From Lactobacillus sp. HBUAS51381 (lineage in GTDB: Bacteria; Bacillota; Bacilli; Lactobacillales; Lactobacillaceae): 43,380 nt of DNA. Of the stretch, positions 8,929 to 16,746 are shown piece by piece (positions within the stretch are counted from its first letter, which is position 1; each line of letters begins with the position of its first letter). The DNA lies in NCBI RefSeq assembly GCF_012641095.1, contig NZ_JAAVSC010000025.1, positions 1 through 43,380 on the forward strand, given 5' to 3'. The translations under genes were made by a program, and so were the position numbers. The notes beneath the pieces are model-generated. The model did not search any database, was not told the DNA's origin, and saw only the letters and a list, made by a program, of their open reading frames with translations.

Positions 8929-9360
8929 CTAACGAATGACCAGTACGGAGATTGGCGCGTATTTCGCCATGTAGGCCGCCTGGCTCCCAAAGTGCCGCCG
9001 AGCACCCTTCTTAGCCTCGGAACCCACGATGAGCAGGTCCGGCTTAACGTGTGGAATCACGTCCTTAACAATCGTCTCGCCGGGATCGCCCTCGGCCACC
9101 AGCATCCGCACTTGCTTGACGCCAGCGTCTTCGGCTTGCTGTTGATACTTGGCCACGTGCCGTTCCAACTCGCGGTGTTCGCCATGAATATAATCGGAAC
9201 TCAATGCCTGGTAAACGTTCATGTCGTCGCTCTCCAGAACGGAGACAATCACCAATTCGGCATCGTCTCGTTTGGCCTGATGAATCGCGTAGTTAAAAGC
9301 TAACAGTGCGTCGGCCGAATCATCGACCCCTACTAAAACCCGTTTAAATGTCGTTGCCAT
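8929..9360 (-). CDS. Universal stress protein, UspA family, in mntH operon
   Basis: A 143-residue single-domain Usp with VLVGVDDSADALLAFNYA at the start and LLIVGSEAKKGARRHFGSQAAYMAKYAPISVLVI at the end. As in its paralogue, the G-2x-G part of the ATP site is altered. The ATG lies 14 bases behind the mntH stop with a GGGAGGAG ribosome site, so it is almost certainly co-transcribed with mntH. That linkage suggests a role in manganese or acid stress handling, which is inference. Confidence 0.92.
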   Translation of the reverse strand: MATTFKRVLVGVDDSADALLAFNYAIHQAKRDDAELVIVSVLESDDMNVYQALSSDYIHGEHRELERHVAKYQQQAEDAGVKQVRMLVAEGDPGETIVKDVIPHVKPDLLIVGSEAKKGARRHFGSQAAYMAKYAPISVLVIR

Positions 9361-9374
9361 TGCTGATCTCCTCC

Positions 9375-10949
9375 CTAATGACGTTCCTGATTACCGGCTG
9401 CTACATCGGCCGCCATCTGCTTAGCGCTCCGATGTAATTCGAAGACCGTCCAAGCTAACAACGCAACAATGGCGATGTTCAAGCCCCAAGCAATAATCGT
9501 CGCCAACGTGGTATCCGCCGCTGATGGTGTATTGCCAAAGAACCCGAGAATGGAAGCTGGCATATTGTACAGATTCAAACCGGTTAACAACAGAACGGAG
9601 AACCAGCCAAGACCCTTAATCCACCAAGAGTTCTTGAACCGATTGCCCATTTCCAACTTACTGTCCGTCATCATCAATAACGGGAGCATTGAGAATGGTA
9701 AGGCAAAGGCCAGAAAGACTTGTGAGTTGTTCATCAAATCATTCAACGCCGTGTGTTCATCAATGGCGCTCTTACCACTGGTCAACATGACACAGATTAA
9801 AACGGGAATGACGGATAATAAACGGGTAACTAACCGCCGTAACCACAGTGGCATCCGCATGTGAACGAAACCTTCCATGATAACTTGCCCGGTCAACGTC
9901 CCGGTAATGGTTGAGTTTTGCCCTGAAGCAAGTAACGCAACGGCGAACAAGGTTGAGAGTACACCGGTCTTCGCCACACCGGCCAACAAGCCGTTACTCA
10001 TCGTATTGGTGTCGGACAAAGCTTGGAACAGACCGAAGAAGGATGGATCCTTCACAGCACCGCTCTTGAAGACGGCAACCCCCATGATGAGGAGCAACGC
10101 GTTGACGAAGAATGCCAGCGTTAATTGTAAATTGGAATCCAGACTAGCAAACTTAACGGTCCGGGCCACATCGTTTTCATCCTTGTGATTGATCTGCCGG
10201 GTTTGTGAAATGGCTGAGTGGAGGTACAGGTTATGTGGCATAACCGTCGCCCCAATGATTCCCAGGGCCCCACTGATTGGCGTTTGACCACCAACGGTTG
10301 GTGAAGATGAAATAGTCTTCATGCTTGGAACCAGACCCGCAAAGACACCGGCCCAGTCAGGCTTAGATAAAGCCACTTGATAGGCGAAGACGAACAGGAT
10401 CACGAGAATCAAGCACATAACAATGGCTTCAATCTTCCGAAACCCAATCTTAGTCAATAACAACAGTAACAAAACATCAAAAACCGTGATAAAGACGGCG
10501 ATGACCAACGGAATGTGGAACAGCAGATACAAGGCAATCGCGGCCCCAATAACTTCGGCGATATCGGTCGCCATGATGGCGAACTCCGTCATAATCCACA
10601 ACACAATCCCTAGTGACTTACTCGTCCGGGCACGAATCGCTTGGGCAAGATCCATTTGACTCACGATCCCAAGTTTAGCCGCCATGTATTGTAACAACAT
10701 CGCGATCAAACTTGAAATCAAGATAATCGACATCAATAAATATTGAAAGTTTTGACCACCGGTGATAGACGTTGACCAATTCCCTGGATCCATATACCCC
10801 ACAGCAACCAGTGCGCCAGGACCTGAGTACATAAATAGCGCTTTCCAAAATCCAATGTTCTTGGGAACCGCCACTGTCCCGTTAATTTCCTCTAGGGAAC
10901 GGCCATTGGCGTATTCAATCAATTTGTGCTTTTTAACATTGTCGCTCAT
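9375..10949 (-). CDS. mntH: Manganese transporter, Nramp family
   Basis: A 524-residue proton-coupled divalent metal importer. The Nramp signatures DPGNW (metal-binding Asp and Asn of helix 1) and MPHNLYLHS (helix 6 region) are both intact, and the hydrophobic pattern fits eleven or more membrane helices. Manganese is the expected substrate in lactobacilli, which use high internal Mn as an antioxidant. The ATG follows a GGAGGAGG ribosome site. It is the first gene of an operon with a usp gene and is divergent from a DtxR-like regulator gene; a shared operator-like box lies ahead of both. Confidence 0.95.
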   Translation of the reverse strand: MSDNVKKHKLIEYANGRSLEEINGTVAVPKNIGFWKALFMYSGPGALVAVGYMDPGNWSTSITGGQNFQYLLMSIILISSLIAMLLQYMAAKLGIVSQMDLAQAIRARTSKSLGIVLWIMTEFAIMATDIAEVIGAAIALYLLFHIPLVIAVFITVFDVLLLLLLTKIGFRKIEAIVMCLILVILFVFAYQVALSKPDWAGVFAGLVPSMKTISSSPTVGGQTPISGALGIIGATVMPHNLYLHSAISQTRQINHKDENDVARTVKFASLDSNLQLTLAFFVNALLLIMGVAVFKSGAVKDPSFFGLFQALSDTNTMSNGLLAGVAKTGVLSTLFAVALLASGQNSTITGTLTGQVIMEGFVHMRMPLWLRRLVTRLLSVIPVLICVMLTSGKSAIDEHTALNDLMNNSQVFLAFALPFSMLPLLMMTDSKLEMGNRFKNSWWIKGLGWFSVLLLTGLNLYNMPASILGFFGNTPSAADTTLATIIAWGLNIAIVALLAWTVFELHRSAKQMAADVAAGNQERH

Positions 10950-10991
10950 GTTAAAAGCCTCCTCCTCGAAAATTTCTTACCGGATTCATTG

Positions 10992-11016
10992 TAACGTAAA
11001 AGTTAGCCATTGCAAA
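10992..11016 (-). promoter_or_regulatory. mntH promoter (approximate)
   Basis: On the minus strand TTTGCA (11011-11016) is followed 17 bases later by TACAAT, just upstream of the mntH ribosome site. The operator-like box 11024-11037 lies immediately upstream of the -35. Confidence 0.5.
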
Positions 11017-11023
11017 TACTTTT

Positions 11024-11037
11024 TTAGGGCGGCTTAA
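11024..11037. promoter_or_regulatory. MntR-type operator candidate at mntH
   Basis: TTAGGGCGGCTTAA, inside TTTTTTAGGGCGGCTTAACT, is an imperfect palindrome. It is nearly repeated ahead of the regulator gene at 11307. It lies upstream of the -35, a position more typical for activation than for repression. Confidence 0.6.
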
Positions 11038-11039
11038 CT

Positions 11040-11300
11040 TTAATCTATGCATAAATAAAGAAATAATCTCGTTTATTAAGCGTTTACATTGCTGTCCCCT
11101 TAACTTTCCTGCCGGTCGCTCATCCCACATCAGACACATAAACTATTTTTTTGATGGTCTCAACATACCACAGTCCAAATGCCGGTACATAGGGGTTCTG
11201 CTTATAAAATAAAGTGAACTTTCTCATTGTTTAAAATTCAAGTCGTTTAAAAAAAGTTGCAGGAAGTGCGCAAAACCCTTAAAATTTGAACTGTTGTAAT
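11040..11300. other. Divergent intergenic region mntH / regulator
   Basis: A+T-rich and without a supportable gene. It separates two similar operator-like boxes; no clear promoter for the rightward gene was found beyond A+T-rich stretches. Confidence 0.4.
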
Positions 11301-11306
11301 CTTTTT

Positions 11307-11320
11307 TTAGGGGTGCTTAA
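11307..11320. promoter_or_regulatory. MntR-type operator candidate at the regulator gene
   Basis: TTAGGGGTGCTTAA differs from the mntH box only in the central bases, and the T-rich left flank and the CT right flank are also shared. It ends 29 bases before the regulator's ATG, suggesting self-control. Confidence 0.6.
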
Positions 11321-11349
11321 CTATTTTTAGCTATTGGGGAGAGGATTAG

Positions 11350-11994
11350 ATGCTACATCATCGAAATACATATTTAAAAATCATCGCGGAGTGCAACTTC
11401 GCTCGGTCGCGCGTTAGCAACAAACAAATCATGCATTTTGCGGCAGTCACACCGGCAACCGTCACCGAAATGACCCGATCCTTGCAGGCCGCTGGGTTGG
11501 TTGAACGGCGACGATACACTGGGGTTACCCTGACGCCTTTGGGCAAACGACTCGCCAGCCGCCTACTCTACCATTACCGTCTCTGCGAATTGTTTCTCAC
11601 GCAAAAACTCAATCTGGCCTTGCCCCTCGTCCCAGCTCAGGCCTGGGCGATGGCGGATACATTACAGACAGAAACTGTGCAAACGCTCGATCGTTACCTC
11701 GATAGTCCGCAACGCAGTCCTTTTGGCGGCCTTCTCGATCCCAGTAAGTTACTCGATGACGCGCCCATCATGCGGTTGAGTATGGTTCCTAAAGCTACTA
11801 CCGTCACGCTGGATAGTTATTTGGAGTCGACGGACCTGATTACTTATCTGCAGCACATCGGCCTACCCTTTGACACCGCTCTTCAAGTTACCGCTCATGA
11901 TGCTGATCTAAGACTACTTTACCTAGAAGACGCCACGCATCACGAGTTCACCCTCAATGACCAAGCGGCTGATTACATCTACGTCAAGGCATAA
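11350..11994 (+). CDS. DtxR/MntR-like regulator with altered metal ligands
   Basis: A 214-residue protein with the DtxR plan: winged helix (residues 1-65, SNKQIMHFAAVTPATVTEMTRSLQAAGLV), dimerisation helices (65-125) and an SH3-like FeoA domain (about 140-214). Compared by eye with MntR/SloR proteins, the usual ligands are changed: the N-terminal EDY is NTY, the KHRLxE histidine is Tyr (YHYRLCELF), HxEAExLEH is WAMADTLQT, and CPHG is SPFG. The fold is kept but metal sensing looks lost. Its place beside mntH and the twin operator boxes support a role in manganese control. The ATG follows GGGGAGAGGA. Confidence 0.85.
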   Translation: MLHHRNTYLKIIAECNFARSRVSNKQIMHFAAVTPATVTEMTRSLQAAGLVERRRYTGVTLTPLGKRLASRLLYHYRLCELFLTQKLNLALPLVPAQAWAMADTLQTETVQTLDRYLDSPQRSPFGGLLDPSKLLDDAPIMRLSMVPKATTVTLDSYLESTDLITYLQHIGLPFDTALQVTAHDADLRLLYLEDATHHEFTLNDQAADYIYVKA

Positions 11995-12045
11995 CAGCTT
12001 CGATTGAAGCTGACGAGGCTAGTCATGATTACAAGAGTCGTACAC

Positions 12046-12470
12046 CGGCCGCCTTACCGTTCGCCAAATTTGGTCTGGAACGCTGTGGGAAGGGCGGGAA
12101 AAGCCAAAGCCCTGTCTTTTCCCTCGCTTTGAGCCGAAAAATCGCGTCTCAAAGTCGCCAGTTTCCAAGCAAAACCACTTGGAAACTCCCACGGCTGAGA
12201 CCAAATTTGACTCACTCACGGCTATCTGCGATGTAAACAACTATCGTGGATAGCCGTTACCATCGCAGCAATCTTAAGACACATTTAGTTATTTTCAATC
12301 ACAGTCAGCCAGCAATGCCGGTAGCCGTAACAGCGGTGCTAGCTGAGCAGCAGTTTGCAGCGTGGACGTGCTTGGAGACTCGGTTTTGGTCAGTCTTCAA
12401 ACCGAGCCTAAGAACCGCTTCTTAGGCCGCAGATGAATATTGATAACTAGCTTAATGGTGATTTCTCTCG
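12046..12470. repeat. Convergent-gap structured repeat, copy B (head-to-head pair)
   Basis: The left unit starts GGCCGCCTTACCGTTCGCC at 12047 and folds as a closed multi-branch. The closing stem is 12065-12076/12198-12209. Inside are stems 12096-12103/12116-12123, 12127-12133/12148-12154 and 12161-12169/12178-12186, all perfect. The right unit reads on the minus strand and is degenerate (about 12300-12430). No gene is supported here; the element fills the gap between the converging regulator and NhaC genes. Confidence 0.8.
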
Positions 12471-12510
12471 CCAACTAGAAACTGACCATTCTTTAGTCAT
12501 AGGATGTAAA

Positions 12511-12539
12511 AAAGGCGCGAGCCCAATGCTCACGCCTTT
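12511..12539 (-). terminator. Terminator behind the NhaC gene
   Basis: On the minus strand AAAGGCGTGAGC pairs with GCTCGCGCCTTT and is followed by T. It would also work on the plus strand with a weaker tract. Confidence 0.75.
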
Positions 12540-12600
12540 CAGAGGATACGATTTAAATTTAAATGACGCAATCGGCGACTCACCAGTAAATTCTAGAGGT

Positions 12601-12669
12601 TTACTGACGCCCACTGTCGTCGATCTCAGAAATCACTTGACCGTTTTGACTAAGCACCTTGGCCTTCAT
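12601..12669 (-). CDS. Possible 22-residue ORF or shifted tail of NhaC
   Basis: An ATG inside the end of the NhaC gene opens a 22-codon frame (MKAKVLSQNGQ..., ending GRQ) that stops before the terminator. No ribosome site precedes it, so it would need translational coupling. It could also be the original C-terminus of the transporter, displaced by a frameshift. I do not recognise the peptide. Confidence 0.2.
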   Translation of the reverse strand: MKAKVLSQNGQVISEIDDSGRQ

Positions 12670-14110
12670 GACTGGGGGTTGCCACCGTTGCGGCCGTAGC
12701 ACTGCTATCGTCAGCAGATGGCAACCGCTTCAAGCCCACACCGGTGAACCCACTGAGGATGGAGAAGACGGGTGATAACAGACTGAAGAAACAGAATGGC
12801 AGGTAAGCCAGCGTGGAAACGCCCAACGTGTTGGCAGCAAAGACAGCAGCAACGCCCCAAGGAACCAAGTAGTTGATCACGGTCCCACCATCTTCAAGCA
12901 CCCGGCTCAAGGCCAAGTTGTCTAAGCCCCGATCGTTAAAGGTCTTCTTGAAGGCTTTTCCAGGCAGGATGACGGAGAGGTACTGTTCCCCAACGAAGAT
13001 GTTGACGCCAATACCGGAAAGAATCGCTGCCGTGACCACGGAACCGGTATTCTTAAGCCGCTGAGCCAAAGGTACCATGGCCGTTTGGATGATGTTGAAT
13101 TTCATCAACAGGCCACCTAAGGTCAATGTTAGGATAATCAGGGAAACGGTGGACATCATGGCACTAATCCCACCACGGGTCAACAAGGCATCAACGCTGG
13201 CATTGCCGGTCTTGGAAACGAAGCCAGATTCGATCATCGTGGCCACGCTACTCAGTGACGTGCTAGGCTTTTCAATAAATAACATCACAATACCTAAACC
13301 AACATTGAGTAACAAAGTGGCGATGGCTGGAATCTTCCGCCATGCACAGACAAACATGAGGATAATAGGTAAAGCCGCCCACCAAGTAATGGAGAAGTTA
13401 CCAGTTAACGTTGCAATCGTCTTGTTAATCTTGCCCAATGCATTGGCATCGGAAGAACCCGTGCCCATGAAGAAGTATAGAACCAATGATACCAAGAAGG
13501 CAGGAATCGTGGACCACATTAAGTTCTTGATGTGGGCAAACAATTCTGATTCAGCAATGGCCGAAGCCAGGTTCGTGGAGTCGGATAATGGCGACGTCTT
13601 GTCCCCGAAGATGGCTCCGGAGATGATGGCTCCAGCAACCAGTGCGGGGTTAAAGCCCATCGTGGTTCCCATCCCGAACAACGCAATCCCAATCGTGGAA
13701 ATAATGGTGAAGGCACTCCCGATTGAGGTCCCAACGATCGCACAAACCAAGAAAACGGATGGGACGAACCACTGTGCGGAGATCAGGTGGAACCCGAAGA
13801 CCATCATGGATGGAATAATCCCAGCGGCAATCCAAACACTGATCAACGCCCCGATTAACAGGAAGATGAAGATGGGAATAATCCCGGTTCTAATCCCGTC
13901 GATAATTCCACCGTGCACGTCGTCCCAACTAGCGCCGCGGACCTTGGCCCACAAGATAACCAACGCAATTACCAATAGGACGGGACTCATTGGGGATAGC
14001 CCAAACTTGATAACGCCTAATCCCATGACCAATAACATACCAATTAAAATAATCATTGCTTCGCCGAAACCAACTGGCTTCCAATTTTGCTTGCTGTTCT
14101 GTTCTTTCAT
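12650..14110 (-). CDS. NhaC-family transporter, probable tyrosine uptake
   Basis: A 486-residue membrane protein of the NhaC antiporter family, with about a dozen hydrophobic segments and the family region GDKTSPLSDSTNLAS near residue 170. NhaC relatives controlled by tyrosine T-boxes have been proposed in comparative genomics to be tyrosine transporters. The T-box ahead of this gene has a UAC specifier, so tyrosine import, possibly by exchange or with Na+ or H+, is the best guess; a malate/lactate or cation antiporter cannot be excluded. The ATG follows GAGGAG. The C-terminal tail is low-complexity (SSATAATVATPS) and overlaps a small alternate frame. Confidence 0.85.
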   Translation of the reverse strand: MKEQNSKQNWKPVGFGEAMIILIGMLLVMGLGVIKFGLSPMSPVLLVIALVILWAKVRGASWDDVHGGIIDGIRTGIIPIFIFLLIGALISVWIAAGIIPSMMVFGFHLISAQWFVPSVFLVCAIVGTSIGSAFTIISTIGIALFGMGTTMGFNPALVAGAIISGAIFGDKTSPLSDSTNLASAIAESELFAHIKNLMWSTIPAFLVSLVLYFFMGTGSSDANALGKINKTIATLTGNFSITWWAALPIILMFVCAWRKIPAIATLLLNVGLGIVMLFIEKPSTSLSSVATMIESGFVSKTGNASVDALLTRGGISAMMSTVSLIILTLTLGGLLMKFNIIQTAMVPLAQRLKNTGSVVTAAILSGIGVNIFVGEQYLSVILPGKAFKKTFNDRGLDNLALSRVLEDGGTVINYLVPWGVAAVFAANTLGVSTLAYLPFCFFSLLSPVFSILSGFTGVGLKRLPSADDSSATAATVATPSHEGQGA

Positions 14111-14143
14111 AGAAATCGCTCCTCTTTGTTTATGCCTAGATTA

Positions 14144-14416
14144 TGTACAAAAAAATCGCCCCCGCTGCAATCAACATTGCAACAGGGACGATTTAGACTT
14201 CAACCGTGGTACCACCCAGCTTGAGAGACTGGTTCTAGACCCAATCACTCCACTCACTAGATGGTAACGGCTCTAGTTATTCTCCGCCTGCCGGAGCAGG
14301 ACATTCCACTGTATTTCGTCGTAATCACCCTGATCGGTTCGCAGCAACCACCGACTTTCTGACACCCAGATGACACGCTACTTGGTAATGGAAATTAGCG
14401 TTCGTTATTTGATTGA
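14144..14416 (-). promoter_or_regulatory. Tyrosine T-box riboswitch leader
   Basis: On the minus strand the T-box core TGGGTGGTACCACGG (14218-14204) precedes a terminator. Stem I carries the GGTTGCTGCGAACC distal region and a specifier loop GAAATACA, in which UAC (14313-14311) is the specifier codon for tyrosine. The leader controls only the NhaC gene. Uncharged tRNA-Tyr would stabilise the antiterminator and switch the gene on. Confidence 0.88.
14146..14194 (-). terminator. T-box regulated terminator
   Basis: AAATCG and TTGCAAT on the 5' arm pair with ATTGCAG and CGATTT on the 3' arm, followed by a T-run. Its 5' arm lies directly behind the T-box core. Confidence 0.85.
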
Positions 14417-14420
14417 TTTG

Positions 14421-14449
14421 ATAATAGCACGATGAGAAAAGTCCGTCAA
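14421..14449 (-). promoter_or_regulatory. Promoter of the T-box/NhaC transcript
   Basis: TTGACG (14449-14444), a 17-base spacer and TATTAT (14426-14421) on the minus strand. Confidence 0.75.
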
Positions 14450-14464
14450 CCTCTAATCTAAAAT

Positions 14465-14995
14465 TTATTTAAACGAGGCGGGATATTCTAGCATCCCCCC
14501 GACCCGGGCCAAAGCCCCAGCCGTCAGCGGTTTAATCAGGTGACTGCCCATCGGAACCGCCAGACTATTATGAATGGAAAAATCTTCTGCCATCACATAG
14601 CCCCGGCTCCCGAAGAAATTCATGTCGCCCACCGCACTAATGGCCGCAAACCCGGCTAGCCGCGCCCGCGCTTCCAGTTCACTGAGCAGTTGGCTACCGA
14701 TGGCCTGACCCTGCCATTCCGGGTCCACCGCCAATGAAGCCAAGGCCAAGATGGTCGTCGTGTGCCGATTGCCCCGAACCGTGACGGGACTCAACAGGCC
14801 GTGACCCACCACCTGGCTAACTTTAGGCTTCGCTACGACCTCTAGACTGGGTTGGTAATCGTAAGTTGACCGCAACCGGTGAACCAAATTAGGCGCAGTT
14901 CCTGCCGTTGCCTGAGCGGGCGTAAAAGCGGCGGTCACTAATTGGTCTACTTGGTGATAATCTTCTGGTTGGATGGTTTCAAAGCTTAAATTCAA
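14465..14995 (-). CDS. GNAT-family N-acetyltransferase
   Basis: A 176-residue single-domain acetyltransferase. The acetyl-CoA motif A is visible as LASLAVDPEWQGQAIGSQLLSELE (about residues 86-109), followed by GDMNFFGSRGYV typical of the YhbS-like group. The acceptor is unknown. The start is TTG at 14995 with AGAGGT ahead of it; no ATG fits. It stands alone, upstream of the T-box promoter. Confidence 0.85.
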   Translation of the reverse strand: MNLSFETIQPEDYHQVDQLVTAAFTPAQATAGTAPNLVHRLRSTYDYQPSLEVVAKPKVSQVVGHGLLSPVTVRGNRHTTTILALASLAVDPEWQGQAIGSQLLSELEARARLAGFAAISAVGDMNFFGSRGYVMAEDFSIHNSLAVPMGSHLIKPLTAGALARVGGMLEYPASFK

Positions 14996-14999
14996 TTTG

Positions 15000-15225
15000 T
15001 CTACCTCTCATTTCCAAAGCGGTCTGCATCAATACTGTGCTATTATACACGACTCATCATTAAATGCGAAATTTTCGTCTGGCCTTAATCATGGCCTAAA
15101 TGAATCTTAAAGATTGCTTCGCTTTTTTTCAAGCCAGGAGCCTAGTTGACTGCCGGAAAGTTCAGTGACCACCGTTTCGTTCGGAAAAACCGGGCACGCT
15201 CTGCCGTCTGATTACCCAAAATAAC
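15000..15225. other. Intergenic region without a recognised gene
   Basis: Divergent spacer between the GNAT gene and a small membrane protein gene. Apart from the rightward promoter at 15226 I see no feature I can support. Confidence 0.4.
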
Positions 15226-15254
15226 TTGAAATTTGGTCGCAAACTCCGTAAACT
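15226..15254 (+). promoter_or_regulatory. Promoter of the small membrane protein gene
   Basis: TTGAAA (15226-15231), a 17-base spacer and TAAACT (15249-15254). Confidence 0.6.
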
Positions 15255-15287
15255 AGACAAAATCACGTAAGAATCGAGTTGAACCCT

Positions 15288-15677
15288 ATGACCTCCAAAC
15301 GATTTTGGGCGATCATGTCAATTTTGCTATACGTCGTCTTCGTTATCGTCGCCATCCTCACCGGCATCATTGCGCCCAAGCAAGTTGGCCTGGAATGGAC
15401 GATCTTTTGGTATTTCACCGCGGCTGGTCTCTGTTATTATTTTTACTTCAAAAACATCAGCTACCGCGAAGTGATCTACTACGCCAAAAAACTAGGTTAT
15501 CACAAGGACGACCTCGTCTCGATGGTGTCTAAATTAAAAGAGACGCAGGATGTGCCCGACCCGGACCACCCTCGTCTCTTTAGTCCCTTCGCCAAGGTTC
15601 CCCTCAGTGTGGTAAATCAATTAACCGACCAACTGGAAGCTCAGGCCAAGGACCACGATATTCCCCGCTACCGCTAA
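15288..15677 (+). CDS. Small membrane protein, unknown function
   Basis: A protein of 129 residues with two predicted membrane helices (about residues 8-27 and 36-53) and a charged C-terminal half (ISYREVIYYAKKLGYHKDDLVSMVSKLKETQDVPD). I do not recognise the family. The ATG at 15288 has GAG nine bases ahead; a TTG three codons upstream is possible. It converges directly on the aldo/keto reductase gene with no base between the stop codons. Confidence 0.7.
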   Translation: MTSKRFWAIMSILLYVVFVIVAILTGIIAPKQVGLEWTIFWYFTAAGLCYYFYFKNISYREVIYYAKKLGYHKDDLVSMVSKLKETQDVPDPDHPRLFSPFAKVPLSVVNQLTDQLEAQAKDHDIPRYR

Positions 15678-16541
15678 TTATTTGCGACTAGAATACGTTT
15701 GGGATTGCTTGAGCCAAGCCTCATCGGCAGGATCGGGACCGACCCGTTTGCCGGCGTCCAAGGCACTAATCGCCCGCATCTCGTCCTCATCCAGACCGAA
15801 GGCAAAGATATCGCGGTTCTGCTGAATCCGGGCCTCATGCGTGGACTTTGGGATCACAATCTCCTCACGCTGAATGTGCCAGCGCAGAATAATCTGTGCG
15901 GCGCTGACGTCGTGTGCGGCGGCCAATTCATTAATGATCGGATCGGTCAACGCATTGTTCTTGCCACCGCCCAAGGGACTCCAGGCCTCATGCAGAATGC
16001 CCTGGGTTTCCAGGTAGGCGTGCAAGTCATTTTCTTGGAAATACGGGTGTGTTTCAATCTGGTCGACCACTGGCTTAACCGTGGCCGTTTCCATCAGTTT
16101 CTCCAATTGTGCTTGATTGAAGTTGGAGACCCCGATGTTCTTGATCTTACCGGCCTTGTACAGGTCTTCCATGGCCCGCCAGCTTTCGGCGTAACCGGGA
16201 GCCGGCCAGTGGATTAAGAACATGTCCAGGTAGTCAAAGCCCAGCTTGTCGATCGTGGTCTGAAAAGCCTGCTTGGTCTCATCGTAGCCACGTTCGCTGT
16301 TCCACAATTTAGACGTGACGAAGATGTCTTCACGCTTCACGTCGCTCTCGCGAATGGCGGCGCCGACCCACTGCTCATTGCCGTAATATGCGGCCGTATC
16401 GATGTGGCGGTAGCCCGCAGCGAGCGCCCATTTGACAGCGTTCTTGGTGTCCTCCGCGTTATCGACTTGGAAGACGCCTAATCCCAGTTGGGGAATCTGA
16501 TTGCCATTGTTTAGAGGTAATTCGGGAATGTCATTATGCAA
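15678..16541 (-). CDS. Aldo/keto reductase
   Basis: A 287-residue NADPH-dependent oxidoreductase of the AKR superfamily, close to the 2,5-diketo-gluconate reductase / prostaglandin synthase-like group of lactic acid bacteria. The catalytic Asp and Tyr (DTAAYYGNE), Lys (VTSKLW) and His (LIHWP) are all present, and the nucleotide-binding IPKSTHEARIQQN is intact. I chose TTG at 16541, eight bases behind AAAGGTGG; the in-frame GTG at 16553 lies inside that ribosome site. The carbonyl substrate is unknown. Confidence 0.9.
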   Translation of the reverse strand: MHNDIPELPLNNGNQIPQLGLGVFQVDNAEDTKNAVKWALAAGYRHIDTAAYYGNEQWVGAAIRESDVKREDIFVTSKLWNSERGYDETKQAFQTTIDKLGFDYLDMFLIHWPAPGYAESWRAMEDLYKAGKIKNIGVSNFNQAQLEKLMETATVKPVVDQIETHPYFQENDLHAYLETQGILHEAWSPLGGGKNNALTDPIINELAAAHDVSAAQIILRWHIQREEIVIPKSTHEARIQQNRDIFAFGLDEDEMRAISALDAGKRVGPDPADEAWLKQSQTYSSRK

Positions 16542-16666
16542 AATAAAAACCACCTTTCAAACTTAGTTCCACTACTATCATACAATAGGCTGACCGTTTC
16601 CGTAGTCAGAAAGCTAGGAAATCGTAAAATTTTGGCTTAAAATTTTCTTCTGCACCCATTTTGCGT

Positions 16667-16672
16667 TAAGAT
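16667..16672 (+). promoter_or_regulatory. -10 of the Ser-rich protein gene (tentative)
   Basis: TAAGAT with a weak TTTTCT 18 bases upstream. If it is used, transcription starts only a few bases ahead of the leader hairpin at 16685. Confidence 0.35.
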
Positions 16673-16684
16673 GAAGAGTGTGGT

Positions 16685-16716
16685 AGTTTGTCGTTTCAGC
16701 GGCAAACTTGTTTTTT
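16685..16716 (+). terminator. Terminator-like hairpin in the leader of the Ser-rich protein gene
   Basis: AGTTTG plus TCG (16685-16693) pairs with CGG plus CAAACT (16700-16708) and is followed by TG and six T. It stands between the probable promoter and the ribosome site, so it may act as an attenuator. Confidence 0.55.
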
Positions 16717-16746
16717 CACACCGTTTCTGACATGGAGGTTTTTCAG

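Noticed and set aside
8295-9360. Structured RNA (Lacto-usp motif) linked to the usp genes
   Set aside because: I looked for a conserved leader before the usp genes; the nearby structured DNA lies at their 3' sides and belongs to the dispersed repeat.
13077-14267. A 396-codon plus-strand open frame opposite the NhaC gene
   Set aside because: It is an antisense shadow of a biased-codon membrane gene; it lacks a ribosome site and domain features and runs through the T-box terminator.
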